From Antarcticimicrobium sp040365005 (GTDB taxonomy: Bacteria; Pseudomonadota; Alphaproteobacteria; Rhodobacterales; Rhodobacteraceae), in contig NZ_BAABWV010000001.1 in the NCBI RefSeq assembly GCF_040365005.1, positions 310,001-374,000 of the forward strand: 64,000 bases of DNA. Reading direction: 5' to 3'. Positions 19,574 through 28,652 of this stretch are shown here, piece by piece. The position numbers and the translations under genes were made by a program. A model generated the notes under the pieces. That model was not told the origin of the DNA and ran no database searches. It saw only the letters and a list, made by a program, of their open reading frames with translations. Within the stretch, counting starts at the first letter, position 1, and every line of letters starts with the position of its first letter.

Positions 19574-21136
19574 TCAGCCGCGAATAAGCTCGATATCGGG
19601 CATCGCGGCGATACGGTCAAGATCGGCGGCATGGCGCGCCTGCCATCGGCGGTGTTCGGCCTCGGGGAAACGGGCGAATCCCAGGTCCTCCCGGTCGTCG
19701 GCATGGGCCGCGATCAGCGCGTCGATCTCGGCCTGCGCCGGCCTGCCCCCTTCGGCGAACCGCGCCTGTACCGCCTCCAACGCCCGGTCGGTGGCGCTGA
19801 GGTTCAGGATCTTCTCCGGCTCGCGTAGGTCCGCGGCGGTGACATCCGGCAACAGCCTGTCCAGCACCGCCCGGCTCTGGCCCCGGCTGGCATAATCGAC
19901 CACGGTGAACCGCTGCGGGCGCAGCTGCTCTTGCAGCAGGGCGATCAATTCGGGCCAGCCCCGGTCAAGCCCGTCCAGCGCGGCGCGGAACGCGTCGAAC
20001 CCGGGCACCTGGCGTTGCACCGCCCGCTTGCGATGGCAGGAAACAAAGAACCCCGGGTAATCGCGCACCACGTAGACCAGATGCGCCACCGGTCCGCCCA
20101 GGGCCTGCGCCAGCACCTGCGCGCGGGTCTCGGCGGCGGGAAAGAACCGCCCGGTGTAGAGGTGCATCATCCGCCCCGGCACGTTCTCTTCCGACAACAG
20201 CAACCGGTCGCGCCCCTCGGTCACGCGGTCAACCTCCCGCGCCACCCGTTCGGTCAGCCGCGCGACCTCTTCGCCACCATGGCGCGGTTCCGGCAGCTTG
20301 AGCTTCAGCGTTCCGCCCGGCGCCCCGTCGCGCGCCGAATAGCCCAGGGCATAGCCGCGCCCCTCCAGAACCGCACGATTCTCGGCCAGGCACAGTTGCA
20401 CGCTGGAACTGCCGGTGCGATGCCCGCCCGCATGCAGATAGACCGCGCGCCCTGGCGCCGTCCCACGCGCCAGCGCCGGGGCGACAACCGCATCGCGATC
20501 GGCCTCGGCCTCCTCCGCGTCGCGGTCCTTGACGTTGGCCTTGCCCCACCACGGCAGGTCAATCCCGAGAAAGCCGCCGATCTTCTCCGCAGCCTGCGGG
20601 TCGGTCAGGTCGTACTCCAGGAAACCCGGATCGCCCGCGAACACCCGCCGGCAAAAGGCGTAATGCCCCTCGATCCAGCGCGTCAGCTCCTCCGGCGTTC
20701 CGCCATAGCCCGTCGGCAGCCCCGGCACGTTCTGCTGCGGCAGCCGCGATTTACCCAGGTTGGACCAGCCCAGCATGGATTTCACCAGCGCCGCCGGATC
20801 CCGATGGCTGAGCAGGAATTTCACCCCCGGATGGTGCCGCCGGATCGCGTCGAGCAGCCCCCAGTCCATCTGCGGCCAGAGCGACATCCCGTGCGAGGCG
20901 ACGCTCATCTCGGTCACCGCGTCGAACTCACCCAGCAGTGCCAGCGGATCGCCGGTCTCGAAATAACCGCGGTACAGGTGGTCACCGACAAAGCCGGACA
21001 GGATGCGCCTGTCCTCGGTCTGGCCTTTGCGAATGCGCCAGTCGGCGACCTTCAGCCCCGCCTTGCCCAGGGCCACGCCCAGCGTCGTGGTGCCGGATTT
21101 CGGCAGGCCCAGGTTGATGATCCGCAAACGTTCCAT
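19574..21136 (-). CDS. Tandem sulfotransferase-like protein (two domains)
   Basis: This 520-residue protein contains two sulfotransferase-fold domains in one chain. Domain 1 has a 5'-phosphosulfate loop LPKSGTTTL at residues 11-19 and a 3'-phosphate motif with Arg112 and Ser120 (HRDPAALVKS). Domain 2 repeats the pattern from residue 232, with GGHRTGSSSVQ at 237-247 and VVRDYPGFFVS further on. Both keep the Arg-x7-Ser spacing, so both could bind PAPS. A charged linker (residues 203-225) joins them. The start at 21136 has an AGGAGGG site. It begins 8 bases after the amidase stop and ends 83 bases before PBP1A. The acceptor is unknown; related proteins modify glycans or lipids. Confidence 0.78.
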   Translation of the reverse strand: MERLRIINLGLPKSGTTTLGVALGKAGLKVADWRIRKGQTEDRRILSGFVGDHLYRGYFETGDPLALLGEFDAVTEMSVASHGMSLWPQMDWGLLDAIRRHHPGVKFLLSHRDPAALVKSMLGWSNLGKSRLPQQNVPGLPTGYGGTPEELTRWIEGHYAFCRRVFAGDPGFLEYDLTDPQAAEKIGGFLGIDLPWWGKANVKDRDAEEAEADRDAVVAPALARGTAPGRAVYLHAGGHRTGSSSVQLCLAENRAVLEGRGYALGYSARDGAPGGTLKLKLPEPRHGGEEVARLTERVAREVDRVTEGRDRLLLSEENVPGRMMHLYTGRFFPAAETRAQVLAQALGGPVAHLVYVVRDYPGFFVSCHRKRAVQRQVPGFDAFRAALDGLDRGWPELIALLQEQLRPQRFTVVDYASRGQSRAVLDRLLPDVTAADLREPEKILNLSATDRALEAVQARFAEGGRPAQAEIDALIAAHADDREDLGFARFPEAEHRRWQARHAADLDRIAAMPDIELIRG

Positions 21137-21144
21137 GCGCCCTC

Positions 21145-22389
21145 CTATTGCCGCACCAGCGGGCGGCGGGCCAGGTCGGACTTGCGCCAATTCTGCAACC
21201 CGTTGCGAATGCCCTTGACGATCCGCGCCCGCCACGCGGGATCCTCGAGGTTCTTCAGGTCGCGCGGGCTGGACAGGAACCCGACCTCGATCAGCACCGA
21301 GGGCGTGTCGGCGGCCTTGAGCACCGAGAACGCTGCCGACCGGTTCGGCCGTCGGTTCATCGGCCCGCCCACGTTGGTCATCCCCGAGATCAGCGCCTTG
21401 GCCAGCGCCTCGCTGCGCGGATGGGTCTCCTGTCGCGCGAGGTCGAGCATGATGTCGGTCACCCGGTCGTCGGCCGTGGTCAGGTCCGCGCCCGCCAGAA
21501 GGTTGGCCCGGTCATGCCGCTCGGCCAGAAGCGCGCTGGCGGTGTCCGACGCGTCCTTTGCCAGCACATAGACGGTGGCCCCATGCGCCAAGCCCTCCGA
21601 CAGGGCATCCGCGTGCAACGACACGAAGACATCGGCCCCGGCCTGATGCGCCAGCGAGACGCGTCGCTCCAGCGACACGAAGCGGTCGTCGTCGCGCGTC
21701 ATCGCCACCTCGAACCCGCCCGAGCGCAGCAACACCTCGCGCAGCTCGCGCGCCAGGGTCAGCATCAGGTCCTTTTCGCGCAGGTTGCCCTCCTCGGCGC
21801 CCGGGTCGATGCCGCCGTGACCGGGATCCAGCATCACCAACAGGGGGCCGTCCGGATCATCGCGCAGGCCCGGTCCCACCTCGGCCGGTTCCGGAAGATC
21901 CCAGCGCGGGTCATAGGGCGGGCCGGCCGCCGCCGTGAACTCGGCCTGCGGCACCGGCGCCAGCCGCAACGCCAGATGCGCCGCCGCCGTCACCTCGTCG
22001 ACGCCCAGCTCGGCCTCTTTCACCGCCATCGGCCCGGCCAATTCGACCACCATGCGCGACCAGCCCGGCACATAGGCCCCGAACTGCGCCCGCAGCACCC
22101 GATCGGTCTGCACCAGCCTGTCGGCGTCCAGCCCGCTCCAGTCGACCTCCTGGAAATCCAGCACCAAGCGCGGCGGCCCGTCCAGCGTGAACAGCCGGTA
22201 CGGCACCCCCTGGCTGAACTGCAGGTCGATGAACACCCCGCGCCGTCCCGCATCGGTGATCCGGCTGGCCTCCGGGTCGATCCGCGCCAACCCGGAAAAC
22301 TCCTGCGCCGGGGTGGCCGTCGCCAAGGCCAGAAGCGCCGCCAAAATCGTCAGAACCCTGTGAAACACCCGCACCGCCCGCTTTTCCAT
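21145..22389 (-). CDS. N-acetylmuramoyl-L-alanine amidase (AMIN plus Amidase_3)
   Basis: This periplasmic zinc enzyme cuts the bond between muramic acid and the stem peptide, mainly during cell separation. The start at 22389 gives a signal peptide (VFHRVLTILAALLALATATPAQ). An AMIN domain follows at about 35-160. The catalytic domain has DPGHGGIDPGA, the Glu in NLREKDLML, SLHADAL and IEVGFLSS, the expected zinc ligands and catalytic Glu. The 414-residue length resembles AmiC/AmiB. It is the first gene of the amidase-sulfotransferase-PBP1A series. Confidence 0.93.
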   Translation of the reverse strand: MEKRAVRVFHRVLTILAALLALATATPAQEFSGLARIDPEASRITDAGRRGVFIDLQFSQGVPYRLFTLDGPPRLVLDFQEVDWSGLDADRLVQTDRVLRAQFGAYVPGWSRMVVELAGPMAVKEAELGVDEVTAAAHLALRLAPVPQAEFTAAAGPPYDPRWDLPEPAEVGPGLRDDPDGPLLVMLDPGHGGIDPGAEEGNLREKDLMLTLARELREVLLRSGGFEVAMTRDDDRFVSLERRVSLAHQAGADVFVSLHADALSEGLAHGATVYVLAKDASDTASALLAERHDRANLLAGADLTTADDRVTDIMLDLARQETHPRSEALAKALISGMTNVGGPMNRRPNRSAAFSVLKAADTPSVLIEVGFLSSPRDLKNLEDPAWRARIVKGIRNGLQNWRKSDLARRPLVRQ

Positions 22390-22500
22390 CACCTGTGCGG
22401 CCACGTGTCGGACCGCTTGCGCGCAGGATAGACCAGCGCGCCGGTGTTGGGAACGCCGGATTTCATCGGCACCGCCGCCTTGGGAATGGTCCGGGGACGA

Positions 22501-23646
22501 TCAGCCGCGCGCCTGCATGAACCGGGCCAGCCGCGCCAGCCCCTCCTCGATATCGGCGGTGGCGCGCGCGTAGGAGAACCGCAGCGTGGTCGCGCCGCGC
22601 ACCGGATCGAAATCCAGCCCCGGCGTCACCGCCACCCCGGCCTTGTCGAGGATCTCGGCGGCAAAGGCGCGGCTGTCCTGCGTCACCTCCGACACGTCGG
22701 CATAGACATAGAACGCCCCGTCCGGCGGCGCGATGCGGTCAAAGCCCGCCTTCGGCAGCCCTTCGAGCATCAGCGCCCGGTTCTTGCGGTAGACCTCGAG
22801 GTTGCCCTGCAGTTCTGCATCGCAATCCATCGCCGCCAGCGCCGCGACCTGGCTGGCGTGGGGGGCGCAGATGAACATGTTCTGCGCGATCCGCTCCAGC
22901 ACCCGCACGTGATCCTCGGGCACCACCATCCAGCCGACGCGCCAGCCGGTCATCGAGAAATACTTGGAGAAGGAGTTGATCACGTAGACATCGTCGCTGA
23001 CCTCAAGCGCGGTCACCGCCTTTTTCTCGTATTCCAGCCCGTGGTAGATCTCGTCGCTGATGAACGAGGCGCCCTGCCCCTGCGCCGCGCCGATCAGCGC
23101 CGCCATCGCATCGCGGTCCAGCATGGTGCCGGTCGGATTGGCCGGCGAGGCCACCATCAGCCCGGCCAGGTCCAGACCGGCGAAATCCTCCGCCACCGGC
23201 TGATAGCGGTTCGCGGGCGCGGCGGGCAGATCGACCGGCACCATGCCAAGGGCCGACAGGATCTGCCGGTACGAGGGGTAACCCGGCGCGCCGATCCCCA
23301 CCCTGTCGCCGGTGTCGAACAGCGCGGTAAAGGCCAGGATGAAACCGCCGGAGGAGCCAGGTGTGATCACCACCCGCTCGGGGTTCAGGTCGACATCGTA
23401 CCATTCGCCGTACATCCGCGCGATGCGCTGGCGCAGCGCCGGCAGACCCAGCGCCACGGTATAACCCAGTGCGTCCTGGTCCAGCGCGGTCTTCACCGCC
23501 GCAAGCGCCCCCTTGGGCGCGCCGGTGCTGGGCTGGCCCACCTCCATGTGGATGATATGACGCCCGGCATCCTCGGCCTTGCGGGCGGCCTCCATCACGT
23601 CCATCACAATGAAGGGATCGACCCGGGATCGGCTTGAGTTTCGCAT
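22501..23646 (-). CDS. Class I/II pyridoxal-phosphate aminotransferase
   Basis: This cytoplasmic fold-type I transaminase moves amino groups between an amino acid and a 2-oxoacid. The cofactor lysine lies in NSFSKYFSMTGWRVGW, the substrate-carboxylate Arg in LRFSYA, and NPTG and SDEIYHGLEY are the usual cofactor contacts. The 381-residue length fits aspartate/aromatic-type or AlaT-like enzymes; the exact amino acid cannot be told. It is separated from the amidase gene by 111 bases and divergent from the DsbA-family gene. Confidence 0.88.
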   Translation of the reverse strand: MRNSSRSRVDPFIVMDVMEAARKAEDAGRHIIHMEVGQPSTGAPKGALAAVKTALDQDALGYTVALGLPALRQRIARMYGEWYDVDLNPERVVITPGSSGGFILAFTALFDTGDRVGIGAPGYPSYRQILSALGMVPVDLPAAPANRYQPVAEDFAGLDLAGLMVASPANPTGTMLDRDAMAALIGAAQGQGASFISDEIYHGLEYEKKAVTALEVSDDVYVINSFSKYFSMTGWRVGWMVVPEDHVRVLERIAQNMFICAPHASQVAALAAMDCDAELQGNLEVYRKNRALMLEGLPKAGFDRIAPPDGAFYVYADVSEVTQDSRAFAAEILDKAGVAVTPGLDFDPVRGATTLRFSYARATADIEEGLARLARFMQARG

Positions 23647-23855
23647 GTTCTGCTCCCATGGTTGCGCGATGGGTAAAGACCGCTTCTATCGGCCGGCGTC
23701 AATCCCGGCGCCACAGCTTTGCGCGCGACCGGTCGGCCGGAGGGGGCCGGCATCCGCGCCCGGCGCACCGTTATTCAGCGCCCGCGCGGTTCGCCACCTT
23801 GGCAACGCGCCCGGGATGTGTTGAGTGCTTTAGAAAGATACCGGAAAAGGAACTG

Positions 23856-24611
23856 ATGATGATCCGATTTGCCGCCCCGGCCCTGACTGCGCTGGCCCTC
23901 CTGGCCGGACCGGCCCAGGCCACCGACCTGTCGCAACTGACCGATGGCGAACGCGCCGCCTTCCGGGCCGAGGTCCGCTCCTACCTGATGGAGAACCCCG
24001 AGGTGATCCTCGAGGCCGTGCAACTGCTCGAACAGCGCCAGGCCGACGCCGAGGCCAAGGCCGACCTCGACATGGTCCAGGCCAATGCCAAGGCGATCTT
24101 CGACGACGGCTATTCCTGGGTCGGCGGCAACCCCGAGGGCGACATCACCCTGGTCGAGTTCATGGATTACCGCTGCGGCTATTGCCGCAAGGCAGTGCCG
24201 GAGATCGAAACCCTGCTCGAGCGCGACGGCAACATCCGTTTCATCGTCAAGGAATTCCCGATCCTGGGCGAGGCATCGCTGATCTCGTCGCGCTTTGCCG
24301 TGGCAACCAAGCAGGTGGCCGGCGACGAGGCCTATGGTCAGGTTCATGACGCTCTGCTGGAGGTCCAGGGCGATGTCTCGGACGTGGTCCTGCGCCGTCT
24401 GGCCGAGGGGCTCGGCCTCGACGCCGAGGCGATCCTTGCCCACATGGACAGCGACGAGGTGACCGAGGTGCTGGCCAAGACCCACGACCTCGCGCAGACC
24501 CTGCGCATCACCGGCACCCCCACCTTCGTGCTCCAGGACGAGATGCTGCGCGGCTACCTGCCCGCCGACCAACTGGAAATGATCGTGGCCGAGAAACGCG
24601 CCGCCGACTGA
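23856..24611 (+). CDS. DsbA-family periplasmic thiol-disulfide oxidoreductase
   Basis: This is a thioredoxin-fold protein that makes or rearranges disulfides in the periplasm. The start at 23856 follows AAAAGG and gives a signal peptide ending near AQA-TDL. A helical N-terminal region with MENPEVILEAVQLLEQRQ is shared with the COG1651 group. The active site is DYRCGYCRK and the cis-proline loop is TGTPTF. The 251-residue length is typical. The CGYC dipeptide resembles DsbC/ScsC-type rather than E. coli DsbA (CPHC), so isomerase or copper-tolerance roles are possible. Confidence 0.88.
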   Translation: MMIRFAAPALTALALLAGPAQATDLSQLTDGERAAFRAEVRSYLMENPEVILEAVQLLEQRQADAEAKADLDMVQANAKAIFDDGYSWVGGNPEGDITLVEFMDYRCGYCRKAVPEIETLLERDGNIRFIVKEFPILGEASLISSRFAVATKQVAGDEAYGQVHDALLEVQGDVSDVVLRRLAEGLGLDAEAILAHMDSDEVTEVLAKTHDLAQTLRITGTPTFVLQDEMLRGYLPADQLEMIVAEKRAAD

Positions 24612-24640
24612 GGCCCGCGTTTCCCGACGGGAACGAGACA

Positions 24641-24670
24641 GGCGCGTCGCCCCGGCGGCGCGCCTTTTTT
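24641..24670 (+). terminator. Rho-independent terminator after the DsbA-family gene
   Basis: GGCGCGTCGC pairs with GCGGCGCGCC around a CCCG loop (one G-U pair), followed by six T residues. It lies 29 bases after the stop codon. Confidence 0.88.
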
Positions 24671-24733
24671 CAATCTGTACGAAACGCCACCCGTTTTCCC
24701 CAATTCGCGAGCCCCTGTGCGCTTCGCGCGTCC

Positions 24734-24810
24734 CTGTCACCCCCGCGAAGGCGGGGATCTGTTCCCGCGCACCGGGATGCGGGAGATCCCCGCTTGTGCG
24801 GCGATGACAG
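24734..24810. repeat. Intergenic inverted repeat (TGTCA...TGACA type)
   Basis: This lies in the 318-base gene-free stretch 24612-24929. CTGTCACCCCCGCGAAGGCG on the left and GCGGCGATGACAG on the right form an imperfect long inverted repeat, with AGATCCCCGC opposite GCGGGGATCT inside. Such TGACAG-ended palindromes are dispersed in alphaproteobacterial intergenic DNA. Apart from this and the terminator at 24641, I see nothing in the stretch except a G/C-rich hairpin near 24865-24915 just beyond the binding-protein stop. Confidence 0.65.
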
Positions 24811-24929
24811 TTCAGGACAGTTGACGAGGGGAACAGCGCCCCGCAAAACGCGAACGCCCGCCCCGGTTTCCCGGGACGGGCGCCAAGGGGGCGGGCCGTT
24901 GAGCGGCCCGCGACACTCCCCCAAAGGTC

Positions 24930-25919
24930 TTAGTTCAGTGCCTTGTCGGTGATGGCCAGCGTATAGGCCCCTTCCGGCGCCTTGGTGATCACCGGGTCGG
25001 ACCCGCCCGAGAGCAGCGACTGCACGGTGCGCTCGTAGTCGGCGACGTCAAGCGCGCCGTTGGAACCGGCGGTGAGCTTGGCGATCTCGCGCATCATCCG
25101 GGTCTGGTGCTTTTCGGTCTGGGCGCCGGTGGCGTCGTTGTCGAGCACGATCATCGCCGCGTCGTCAGGGTTCTCCTCGGCCCATTTCCAGCCCTTCATC
25201 GAAGCCCGCACGAAACGCTCCATCTTGTCGACGAAGGCCGGATCCTCGAGGTTGGAGCCGATCACGTAGATGCCGTCTTCCAACGTGGCGACGCCCTGGT
25301 CCTCGTACTTGAAGACCACCAGTTCTTCCGGCGTCAGGCCGGCGTCGATGATCTGCCAGTACTCGTTATAGGTCATGGTCGAAACGCAATCGGCCTGGCC
25401 GTTGAGGATCGGGTCGACGTTGAAGCCCTGCTTGAGTACGGTCACGCCATCCTCGCCGCCATCGGTGGAATAGCCCAGCTTGTTCATCCAGCTCAGGAAC
25501 GGATACTCGTTGCCGCCGAACCAGACGCCCAGCGTCTTGCCCTTGAAGTCGGCCGGGGTGGCGATGCCGCTGTCCTTGCGGCAGGTCAGCATCATGCCCG
25601 AGCTCTTGAACGGCTGGGCGATGTTCACCAGGTCGAGGCCCTTTTCGCGGCTGGCCAGCGCCGAGGGCATCCAGTCGAGCACCACGTCGGCACCGCCGCC
25701 GGCGATCACCTGTGCGGGCGCCACGTCGGGGCCGCCGGGCTTGATGGTGACGTTCAGGCCTTCTTCCTCGTAAAAGCCCTTGTCGAGCGCCACGTAATAG
25801 CCGCCGAACTGGGCCTGGGTGACCCATTTGAGCTGCAGCGTCACATCATCGGCCGCCTGCGCAACCGAGGCCCCCATGGCCATCGCACCGGCGAGAACTG
25901 CGCCATAGATCGTTTTCAT
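24930..25919 (-). CDS. ABC transporter substrate-binding protein, NMT1/ThiY type
   Basis: This is the periplasmic receptor of an importer, probably for pyrimidines or related bases. The start at 25919 has an AAGGAG site and gives a signal peptide cleaved near AQA-ADD. The NMT1/THI5-like domain is clear: LQLKWVTQAQFGGYYVALDK, EEGLNVTIKPGG, and the GGADVVLDWMPSALASREKG segment. The 329-residue length fits. It is the fourth gene of a transporter block (ATPase, two permeases, receptor) next to dihydropyrimidinase, and that context is the main basis for the pyrimidine assignment. Confidence 0.88.
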   Translation of the reverse strand: MKTIYGAVLAGAMAMGASVAQAADDVTLQLKWVTQAQFGGYYVALDKGFYEEEGLNVTIKPGGPDVAPAQVIAGGGADVVLDWMPSALASREKGLDLVNIAQPFKSSGMMLTCRKDSGIATPADFKGKTLGVWFGGNEYPFLSWMNKLGYSTDGGEDGVTVLKQGFNVDPILNGQADCVSTMTYNEYWQIIDAGLTPEELVVFKYEDQGVATLEDGIYVIGSNLEDPAFVDKMERFVRASMKGWKWAEENPDDAAMIVLDNDATGAQTEKHQTRMMREIAKLTAGSNGALDVADYERTVQSLLSGGSDPVITKAPEGAYTLAITDKALN

Positions 25920-25980
25920 TGATAGTACTCCTTGTTGGTCTTTCTTGGATTTTCTTGAGTGGTTCTTGTTGTTTTTGCTC

Positions 25981-26820
25981 TCAGCCTCGTTGTGAGGGAT
26001 GCCAGAAGGTGACGACGCGTTCGGCCAGCGCCACCGCGCCATAAAAGGCCGACCCGACGATCGCTGCAACGACAATCTCGGCCCAGACCATGTCGAGCGC
26101 AAGCCGCCCGACCTCTGTCGAGATGCGAAAGCCCATGCCCTTGATCGGAGAGCCGAAAAACTCGGCCACGATGGCGCCGATGAGGGCAAGCGTCGTGCAG
26201 ATCTTGAGCCCGTTGAAGATGAAGGGCATCGCGGCGGGCAGCCGCAGCTTGCGCAGCCCCTGCCCCGGCGTCGCGGCATAGGTGCGCATCAGGTCGCGCT
26301 GCATCGACTCCGAAGCCTGCAGCCCCTCGACCGCGTTCACCAGCATCGGGAAGAACACCATCACCACCACGACCGCCGCCTTGGATTGCCAGCCGAAACC
26401 GAACCACATCACCAGGATCGGCGCCATGCCGACGATCGGCAGGGCCGCGACGAAGTTGCCCACCGGCAACAACCCGCGTTGCAGAAAGGGCGAGCGATCC
26501 ACCGCGATGGCGGTGAGCACCCCGGCGGTGCAGCCGATCACATAGCCCGACAGCGCCCCCTTGAAGAAGGTCTGCACAAGGTCGCCCCACAGCGTCGGGA
26601 TTTCGCCCACGAAGGTGGCGGCGATGGCCGAGGGCGCGGGCAAGAGCACCGGGTTGACCCCGAAGCCACGCACCATTCCCTCCCAGACGACGATCACGGT
26701 CACGCCGAACAGCGTCGGCACGAAGAACCGCACCCAAGTGGCCGACAGCCGCGACAGCCGCGCGTTGAGCGCCCAGGCCGCGAGCCAGAACACCAGCGAT
26801 CCGAATACCCAGGCCATCAT
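25981..26820 (-). CDS. ABC transporter permease (BPD type), pyrimidine cluster
   Basis: This inner-membrane subunit carries the binding-protein-dependent transport domain. About six hydrophobic segments are visible, and the ATPase-contact loop reads ESMQRDLMRTYAATPGQGLR followed by KLRLPAAMPFIFNGLK. The start at 26820 overlaps the stop of the upstream permease by 4 bases, and a second ATG follows at once. The 279-residue length is normal. Together with the paired permease it would form the channel heterodimer. Confidence 0.9.
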   Translation of the reverse strand: MMAWVFGSLVFWLAAWALNARLSRLSATWVRFFVPTLFGVTVIVVWEGMVRGFGVNPVLLPAPSAIAATFVGEIPTLWGDLVQTFFKGALSGYVIGCTAGVLTAIAVDRSPFLQRGLLPVGNFVAALPIVGMAPILVMWFGFGWQSKAAVVVVMVFFPMLVNAVEGLQASESMQRDLMRTYAATPGQGLRKLRLPAAMPFIFNGLKICTTLALIGAIVAEFFGSPIKGMGFRISTEVGRLALDMVWAEIVVAAIVGSAFYGAVALAERVVTFWHPSQRG

Positions 26821-27746
26821 TGCGCGAACCCCATCCGTTTGAGCGTGATCTTCTGCGCCACGCCGATTGCCCAGACCAGCACGGCCGCGAGGGCCGCAGC
26901 GGCGAACAGCGCGCTCCAGATCTGCACGGTCTGCCCGTAGTAGCTGCCCGCGAGCAAACGCGCGCCAAGCCCGCCGTTGCTCGACAGCGACAACTCGGCC
27001 ACGACCGCGCCGATCAGCGAGGCCGCGACGCCCACCTTGAGCGAGGCAAAGAGATAGGGTGCGCTGGAGGGCAGCCGCAGCTTCCACAGGGTTTCGGTCC
27101 GGGTGGCATTCCAGGTCTTCATCTGGTCCATCTGCATCGCGTCCGGGCTGCGCAGTCCCTTGACCATGCCCACCACCACGGGAAAGAAGCTGAGGTACAT
27201 CGAGATCACGCCCTTGGCGACGATGTCATCCACGCTCAGCGCCGCCAGCACCACCACGATCATCGGCGCGATGGCCAGGATCGGCACGGTCTGCGAGGCG
27301 ATGATCCAGGGCATCACGCTCATGTCCATCGCACGCGAATGCACGATGGACACCGCCAACACGATGCCAAGCGCGGTGCCAAAGGCAAATCCCAGCAGCG
27401 TCGCCGACAGGGTGATCCACCCGTGCAGGATCAGGCTGCGCTTGGAAAAGGCGCGGCCCCGTTCGATCATGCCCCAGGTGGTCTTCCAGAACTCCTGCGC
27501 CACCTGGTGTGGCGCGGGAAGCTGCGGTCGCTCCTGCGTGAACACCGTCGACCACAGGCCCGTGTTCTGCAGCGCGAGCGAGATCCGCCCGGTTTTCCGG
27601 CGTTCGGGTGCCTCGGCCGGGGTCACGTCCACCCCCGCCCGCTGCGCCTGGATCGCGGCCTCGTGGATGTTCATCGGCACGCAGGCCGCGTACCAGAAGG
27701 CGATCAGCGCGGCGACGACGGTGAGGATCGAGAGGAATGATTTCAT
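26817..27746 (-). CDS. ABC transporter permease with N-terminal extension, pyrimidine cluster
   Basis: This is the second membrane subunit of the importer. After an N-terminal membrane helix (residues 2-22) there is a hydrophilic periplasmic-looking stretch of about 75 residues, then the usual transport domain with the contact loop QMDQMKTWNATRTETLWKLR. The start at 27746 (MKSFLSILTV) is preferred over a GTG two codons upstream. The 309-residue length exceeds its partner because of the extension. It lies 36 bases after the ATPase stop. Confidence 0.9.
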   Translation of the reverse strand: MKSFLSILTVVAALIAFWYAACVPMNIHEAAIQAQRAGVDVTPAEAPERRKTGRISLALQNTGLWSTVFTQERPQLPAPHQVAQEFWKTTWGMIERGRAFSKRSLILHGWITLSATLLGFAFGTALGIVLAVSIVHSRAMDMSVMPWIIASQTVPILAIAPMIVVVLAALSVDDIVAKGVISMYLSFFPVVVGMVKGLRSPDAMQMDQMKTWNATRTETLWKLRLPSSAPYLFASLKVGVAASLIGAVVAELSLSSNGGLGARLLAGSYYGQTVQIWSALFAAAALAAVLVWAIGVAQKITLKRMGFAQ

Positions 27747-27782
27747 GACCACGCCCCCCGGATCGTGGCGGGATGTCTGGGA

Positions 27783-28595
27783 TCAATCGTCATAGGCGTG
27801 CCCCGCCCTGAGTCCTTCACGCACCCGGTGCGCCACCTCGAGGAACTCCGGCGTATCGCGGATATCCAAGGGGCGTTCCTTTGGCAGCGGGCTTTCGATC
27901 ACGTCGGTGATCCGCCCCGGACGCGGGCTCATCACCACGATCTTGGTCGAGAGATAGACCGCCTCGGGGATCGAGTGGGTGACGAAGGCGATGGTCTTGT
28001 CGGTGCGCGCCCAAAGCTTGAGCAACTGCTCGTTCAGATGGTCGCGCACGATCTCGTCCAGCGCGCCGAAGGGTTCGTCCATCAGCAGGATGTCGGCGTC
28101 GAAGGCCAGCGCGCGGGCGATGCTCGCCCGTTGTTGCATCCCGCCCGACAACTGCCAGGGGAACTTGCCACCAAACCCTTCCAGGTCAACCAGTTGCAGG
28201 ACTTTCTTCACCCGTTCGTCCTGGTCGGTACGGCTGTAGCCCATGATCTCGAGCGGCAGCTTGATGTTCTTGGCGATGGTGCGCCACGGGTACAGCCCGG
28301 CGGCCTGGAACACGTAGCCATAGGCGCGGTTGCGGCGGGCCTCGTCCGGGGTCATCCCGTTCACCGTCAGGCTGCCGCCAGTGGGCTGCTCCAGCGCCGC
28401 GATGCAGCGCAGGAAGGTCGTCTTGCCACAGCCCGACGGGCCGATGAAGCTGACGAAATCGCCCTGGTCGATGGTCAGGTTGACGTCCTTGAGCGCCTGG
28501 ACCGGGCTGTCCTTGGTCTGGAACGTCAGGTCCAGCCCTTTTGCTTCGACGACGGCCTTGGGGGGAGCAGCCTGGGTAGTCGTTTCGTTGTTCAT
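27783..28595 (-). CDS. ABC transporter ATP-binding protein, pyrimidine cluster
   Basis: This is the cytoplasmic ATPase of the importer, of the nitrate/sulfonate/taurine type. Walker A is GPSGCGKTT, the signature LSGGMQQR, Walker B ILLMDEP, and the switch His is in FVTHS. The 270-residue length is typical. Its gene follows dihydropyrimidinase on the same strand with a 57-base gap, which links uptake to catabolism. Confidence 0.92.
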   Translation of the reverse strand: MNNETTTQAAPPKAVVEAKGLDLTFQTKDSPVQALKDVNLTIDQGDFVSFIGPSGCGKTTFLRCIAALEQPTGGSLTVNGMTPDEARRNRAYGYVFQAAGLYPWRTIAKNIKLPLEIMGYSRTDQDERVKKVLQLVDLEGFGGKFPWQLSGGMQQRASIARALAFDADILLMDEPFGALDEIVRDHLNEQLLKLWARTDKTIAFVTHSIPEAVYLSTKIVVMSPRPGRITDVIESPLPKERPLDIRDTPEFLEVAHRVREGLRAGHAYDD

Positions 28596-28652
28596 TATAT
28601 CGCCTTGATCAGACAGGGTTTTCGGACCGCCATACAGGCGGCCCGACCCCGA

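Noticed and set aside
16908..19895. 995-codon plus-strand frame opposite PBP1A
   Set aside because: The minus strand encodes a full PBP1A with all catalytic motifs, and the plus-strand product is low-complexity Arg/His/Gly-rich.
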